In this document: piece after piece, positions 4,386 through 7,069 of the stretch
How positions within the stretch are numbered: position 1 is the stretch's first letter
How the letters are laid out: every line of letters starts with the position of its first letter
NCBI GenBank assembly: GCA_015489265.1
Contig: WFZY01000028.1
Coordinates: forward strand, 1-7,069
DNA: 7,069 nt
DNA from: Flavobacteriaceae bacterium
GTDB lineage: Bacteria; Bacteroidota; Bacteroidia; Flavobacteriales; Flavobacteriaceae
Direction of reading: 5' to 3'
Translations under genes and position numbers: made by a program
Notes under the pieces: model-generated
Told to the model about the DNA's origin: nothing
Database searches by the model: none
The model's input: only the letters and a program-made list of their open reading frames with translations

Positions 4386-7069
4386 ATGCCCAAATTTCTT
4401 CAACAAATAGCCGCTGAATTGCTCAAAGCACCGGATTTACATCAAAAAATTGTGGTTTTACCCAATAAACGCTCCGGTTTATTTCTTAAAAAAGCTTTAG
4501 TTGAAGCACTACAAAAGCCGGTTTTATCGCCTCAAATAATGACACTTGAATCATTTACTGAAAGTTTATCACCTTACCGGCATGCAGAGTGGTTAGAACT
4601 GCTTTTCGAGTTCTTTCAAACTTATAAAGAATTGTATGGTGATAAAGCCCAAAGTTTTGATGAATTTATCCGTTGGGCGCCGGCAGTTTTAAATGATTTT
4701 AATGAAATAGATGCCTATCATGTCAATGCCCAAGAAGTTTTTACTTACATCAACGAAGTCAAAAAAATAGAAGACTGGCAACTCAAACCCGACAGTCCGA
4801 AAATGATTACGGATTATCTGAAATTTTATGCCTCGCTCTATGATTTATATCAAAATTTGAAAACACGATTGCAGGTACAAAGCAAGGGCTATACCGGTAT
4901 GATGAGCCGTTACGTTGCCGATCATATTGCAAACATTGCGATGCAATTTACTAACCACCAAATCGTTTTTGCCGGATTTAATGCTTTGACAACCAACCAA
5001 ATCAATATTATTAAAACATTGGTCAAGCATGACAAAGCCAAAATATATTGGGATACCGACACTTATTATTTAAAGCCCCATTTTGAAGCCGGCAAATTTA
5101 TCAATGAACATCGTAAAAATTTTAAAGATTTTCATTGGATTTTTGACACATTTAGTGCACCCAAACAAATTGACATTATCGGTGTAACCGGCAGTACAAC
5201 ACAAGCACAAGCCGTTTCTAAAATAATTGATAATCAGCTAAATAGCAACAATAACCAAACAAATATACAGGAAACTGCCGTTGTTTTAAACGAAGAACAT
5301 TTGTTGCTACCCTTAATCAATAGTTTGCCTGAAAACATATCCGGTGTTAACATAACCTTGGGCTTGCCACTTAAAAATTTGCCAATCAGCCGTTTTTTTG
5401 AATTATTGGTTCAACTTTATACCGAGAAAGAACAATTTGGACGTTTTCATCTCGATACCATCATCAGTATTATCAACCAACCGGTTTTTGAGCAAATTTT
5501 ATCTATTCAAGAACGACAAGCCAATGACTTGTTATTAAACAAATTAGGACAATTTAAAACCAATTTAATCTCTCAAGATTTATGGCTCAAAACTTTGCAA
5601 GATTCAGATTCATTTATCAAAGATTTGATTCTTAAAGCGTTTAATATTCCGAATTTTATAGAATTATTATTGCATTTTGTCGATTTTTTTGCCCAACAAC
5701 ATCCCGACGAATTAGACGGTTTGGCATTGGTTAAGTTTGAACAACTATTCAATCAACTCAAAACCTTTGTACAACAAACCGGCGATATAAAAAATATGCG
5801 AACGCTTCAATATTTGTTTAACCGGTTACTGCATCAAGAACGATTGGCATTTGAAGGGGAACCCCTGGAAGGTTTGCAAATTATGGGAATGCTTGAAACC
5901 CGCCTACTCGATTTTGAACATGTCATTATCACTTCTATGAATGAAGGTATTATGCCCCGCGGACGCAATGACCGGTCAATTATTCCTTTCGAGCTCAAAA
6001 AACATTTCGGCTTACCCCAACATCACGAACAAAATGCTACTATGGCATATAATTTTTACCGTTTATTGCAACGCACCAAAAAAATCAGCTTGATTTACAA
6101 TGCCGCCGGTGATGGTTTCGGTGCCGGTGAGCAAAGCCGGTTTGTTACACAAATAGAAAATGAATTAGACCCTGACATTCATCAAATCAACCGGCATATT
6201 CTCGGATTGTCAACTGATACTAAAGTGCTTGAAAAAGAAGAAATCTCTAAAACTGCTTATGCGCTTCAAAAATTAAAAGAAATTGCACTCTCCGGTTTCT
6301 CACCGTCTGCTTTGGGAACTTATGTTCGCAATCCGCTTTCCTATTACAAAAAATACATTTTAGGATTGGAAGATACTCAAGAAATCACCGATGCCATTCC
6401 AGTCAATATTATTGGAACCATTATCCATGATGCTATGGAAATTCTCTATCAAGATTATATCGGAAAACCCTTAAAAATAACTGATTTTGATAAATTTTTA
6501 AAAACCTATGAAACTTTGGCATTACAACTATTTATCAAAAAAAGTTTTGGGGAAACGGCACCGATTAATGCTAAAATGATTACCGGAAAAAATTTGATTG
6601 TCTTTGAAATTATCAAAAAAAATATCAAAGACCTGCTTAAGCTTGACAAAAAAACAGTCAAAGACGGTAATCGTTTAGAAATCATAAATTTAGAAGAGAA
6701 CTTTAAAGCCCGCTTACCGCTTAAAAATAGAGAAATTTATATCCGGGGAAAGGTAGATCGTATCGATCGGCTAAATGGCACTTTACGGATTATCGATTAC
6801 AAAACAGGGGCTGTGAAACCTGAAAATATTAGTATCGGCAAAGCCGGTAAAAAAGATGAAACACCACAACTAGATTTAAGTCCGTTACGAAGTAATGCCC
6901 AAAAAGAAAAACTACTGCAACTTTTGACTTATGCTTGGCTATTCTATAAAGAAGGACGACTACTAACAAGTGATCTGCCCTTTGAAGTCGGGATATTGTC
7001 CACCAGAAGTATCAAGCAAGGTTTGCTTAAAGCCAAAATTAACGGTAGTACAAAAATAGATACAACAAT
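4386..7069 (+). CDS. AddB-like PD-(D/E)XK nuclease family protein (3' end missing)
   Basis: The frame is open from ATG 4386 for 894 codons plus two bases and has no stop before the window ends. It resembles the Bacteroidota AddB-like nucleases, relatives of the AddAB/RecBCD end-processing machinery for double-strand breaks. The N-terminus has the IVVLPNKRSGLF segment (22-33) of a degenerate helicase fold without a Walker A. A helicase motif-like block, LQIMGMLETR...NEGIMP, lies at 497-524. The C-terminal nuclease holds H681, D791, D804-Y-K806 in IDYKTG, and Q845-x3-Y849. The D-D, D-K and Q-Y spacings equal those of E. coli RecB (D1067, D1080, K1082, Q1110, Y1114). AddB iron-sulfur cysteines are missing: the family's usual C-P is N649-P650, and the whole translated part has no cysteine. 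Residues 283-295 form an Asn/Gln-rich loop. Start choice: a stop in this frame at 4350-4352, and no other ATG after it. Little of the protein is probably missing. A helicase partner may follow. Confidence 0.88.
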   Translation, partial: MPKFLQQIAAELLKAPDLHQKIVVLPNKRSGLFLKKALVEALQKPVLSPQIMTLESFTESLSPYRHAEWLELLFEFFQTYKELYGDKAQSFDEFIRWAPAVLNDFNEIDAYHVNAQEVFTYINEVKKIEDWQLKPDSPKMITDYLKFYASLYDLYQNLKTRLQVQSKGYTGMMSRYVADHIANIAMQFTNHQIVFAGFNALTTNQINIIKTLVKHDKAKIYWDTDTYYLKPHFEAGKFINEHRKNFKDFHWIFDTFSAPKQIDIIGVTGSTTQAQAVSKIIDNQLNSNNNQTNIQETAVVLNEEHLLLPLINSLPENISGVNITLGLPLKNLPISRFFELLVQLYTEKEQFGRFHLDTIISIINQPVFEQILSIQERQANDLLLNKLGQFKTNLISQDLWLKTLQDSDSFIKDLILKAFNIPNFIELLLHFVDFFAQQHPDELDGLALVKFEQLFNQLKTFVQQTGDIKNMRTLQYLFNRLLHQERLAFEGEPLEGLQIMGMLETRLLDFEHVIITSMNEGIMPRGRNDRSIIPFELKKHFGLPQHHEQNATMAYNFYRLLQRTKKISLIYNAAGDGFGAGEQSRFVTQIENELDPDIHQINRHILGLSTDTKVLEKEEISKTAYALQKLKEIALSGFSPSALGTYVRNPLSYYKKYILGLEDTQEITDAIPVNIIGTIIHDAMEILYQDYIGKPLKITDFDKFLKTYETLALQLFIKKSFGETAPINAKMITGKNLIVFEIIKKNIKDLLKLDKKTVKDGNRLEIINLEENFKARLPLKNREIYIRGKVDRIDRLNGTLRIIDYKTGAVKPENISIGKAGKKDETPQLDLSPLRSNAQKEKLLQLLTYAWLFYKEGRLLTSDLPFEVGILSTRSIKQGLLKAKINGSTKIDTT

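Noticed and set aside
4167..4406. Minus-strand open frame of 79 codons in the intergenic region
   Set aside because: It crosses the palindromic repeat, the inverted-repeat segment, the nuclease promoter and the nuclease start codon, and its translation shows no recognisable motif.

Overview
The window is AT-rich chromosomal DNA from a member of the Bacteroidota, most likely a Flavobacteriia-type organism. Three things point there: the protein styles (an M1 lipoprotein peptidase, MnmE ending in FCIGK, and a cysteine-free AddB-like nuclease), the lack of Shine-Dalgarno sequences before the starts, and an exact TAnnTTTG promoter element of the Bacteroidota sigma factor type. It reads as an ordinary housekeeping region. 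I see no phage, transposase, CRISPR array, rRNA or tRNA. The genus is not determinable by eye.

Layout: three genes run leftward on the minus strand, in transcription order mnmE (tRNA U34 modification GTPase), a lipoprotein M1 zinc metallopeptidase, and rnpA (protein subunit of RNase P). The peptidase stop codon touches the rnpA start codon with no base between them, so those two are very probably co-transcribed and translationally coupled. A 227-base gap with degenerate short repeats separates mnmE from the peptidase. To the right, a 386-base divergent intergenic region separates mnmE from a long plus-strand gene that runs off the window end. This gene has at least 894 codons and encodes an AddB-like PD-(D/E)XK nuclease with all RecB-family nuclease residues but no Walker A and no cysteine at all.

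Two of the four genes concern tRNA (RnpA matures tRNA 5' ends, MnmE modifies the wobble uridine). The nuclease belongs to recombinational DNA repair, where relatives work with a UvrD/RecB-type helicase that may lie just beyond the window.

The most unusual content is non-coding. Two copies of a near-perfect palindromic repeat occur (26-58 and 4288-4320), differing by two compensatory base-pair changes. The first copy is embedded in frame in the 3' end of rnpA and encodes 11 of its last 13 residues. The divergent intergenic region also holds an 80-base segment (4195-4274) that can fold as a three-way junction closed by a 13-pair stem. It has no assignment I recognise.
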